A stretch of DNA of 15,000 nt. It comes from Chondrilla cf. caribensis (Eukaryota; Porifera; Demospongiae; Chondrillida; Chondrillidae). Every line of letters starts with the position of its first letter. Within the stretch, counting starts at the first letter, position 1. The translations under genes were made by a program, and so were the position numbers. The stretch is from contig OZ026552.1 of assembly GCA_964020155.1 (NCBI GenBank), forward strand, positions 3,976,548 through 3,991,547, read 5' to 3'. The notes beneath the pieces were generated by a model. The model saw only the letters and a program-made list of their open reading frames with translations. It had not been told where the DNA came from and did no database searches. Below are positions 1-15,000 of this stretch, one piece after another.

Positions 1-1
1 G

Positions 2-14829
<14,828 letters not shown>

Positions 14830-15000
14830 GTGTGTTCATGTGTGCACATGTTCATATGTGTAGGTTTGTGTGTTTGTTTGTCATTGTGTGTGCTTGTGTT
14901 GAAATTTGTGTGTCTGTGTCTGTCAGTCTGTCTGTCTGTCTGTTTGTCTGTGTCTGTCTGTGTATGTCTGTCTGTCTGTCTGTCTGTCTGTGTCCGTATG
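14830..15000 (+). repeat. GT- and GTCT-rich tract at the start of intron 19
   Basis: The tract begins at the donor GTGTGTTCATGTGTG and turns into a TGTC/TGTG tetranucleotide array from about 14914 to the window edge. No coding similarity is visible. Confidence 0.8.

Overview
The window is a stretch of animal nuclear DNA. It holds one interrupted protein-coding gene on the + strand that enters at the left edge and leaves at the right edge. I could place 19 coding exons (about 3.9 kb, 1,299 codons) with GT-AG introns, and all exon-exon phases agree. The spliced protein is the C-terminal part of a dynein heavy chain: end of the microtubule-binding stalk head, second stalk coiled coil, AAA5, buttress, AAA6 and most of the C-terminal domain. 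Several near-invariant axonemal/cytoplasmic dynein motifs are replaced, so the best family guess is a divergent DNHD1-like dynein heavy chain. That assignment is inference, and no gene symbol is given.

Layout: 2-790 stalk and start of AAA5; 1169-3478 rest of AAA5; 3997-4960 buttress and start of AAA6; 5924-10118 AAA6; 10502-14829 end of AAA6 and C-terminal domain, with a long Ser/Arg/Pro-rich insertion in exon 18. The true start, N-terminal tail, linker, AAA1-4 and stop lie outside the window, so no promoter or terminator is expected or seen.

The introns hold most of the unusual content. Nearly every one longer than about 200 bases carries its own tandem repeat or a short inverted-repeat element. 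There are GT/CA microsatellites in introns 1, 7, 12, 16, 18 and 19. Minisatellites with units of 9, 22, 24, 32, 43, 54 and about 55 bp occur in other introns. A group of non-coding elements of about 180 bp begins with TACAGTGG-like inverted ends. The most striking array is in intron 17: an exact 43-bp unit with 44 whole copies plus a partial one. It was built from the exon 17/intron 17 junction, so the 5' splice site is repeated 45 times.

The organism is probably an invertebrate metazoan with short introns. The TACAGTGG-type inverted-repeat elements remind me of sponge or other early-branching animal genomes, but this is a weak impression. No bacterial, viral, tRNA, rRNA or CRISPR feature was found. 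The longest open frames (up to 920 codons) lie in stop-free tandem repeats and are not genes.
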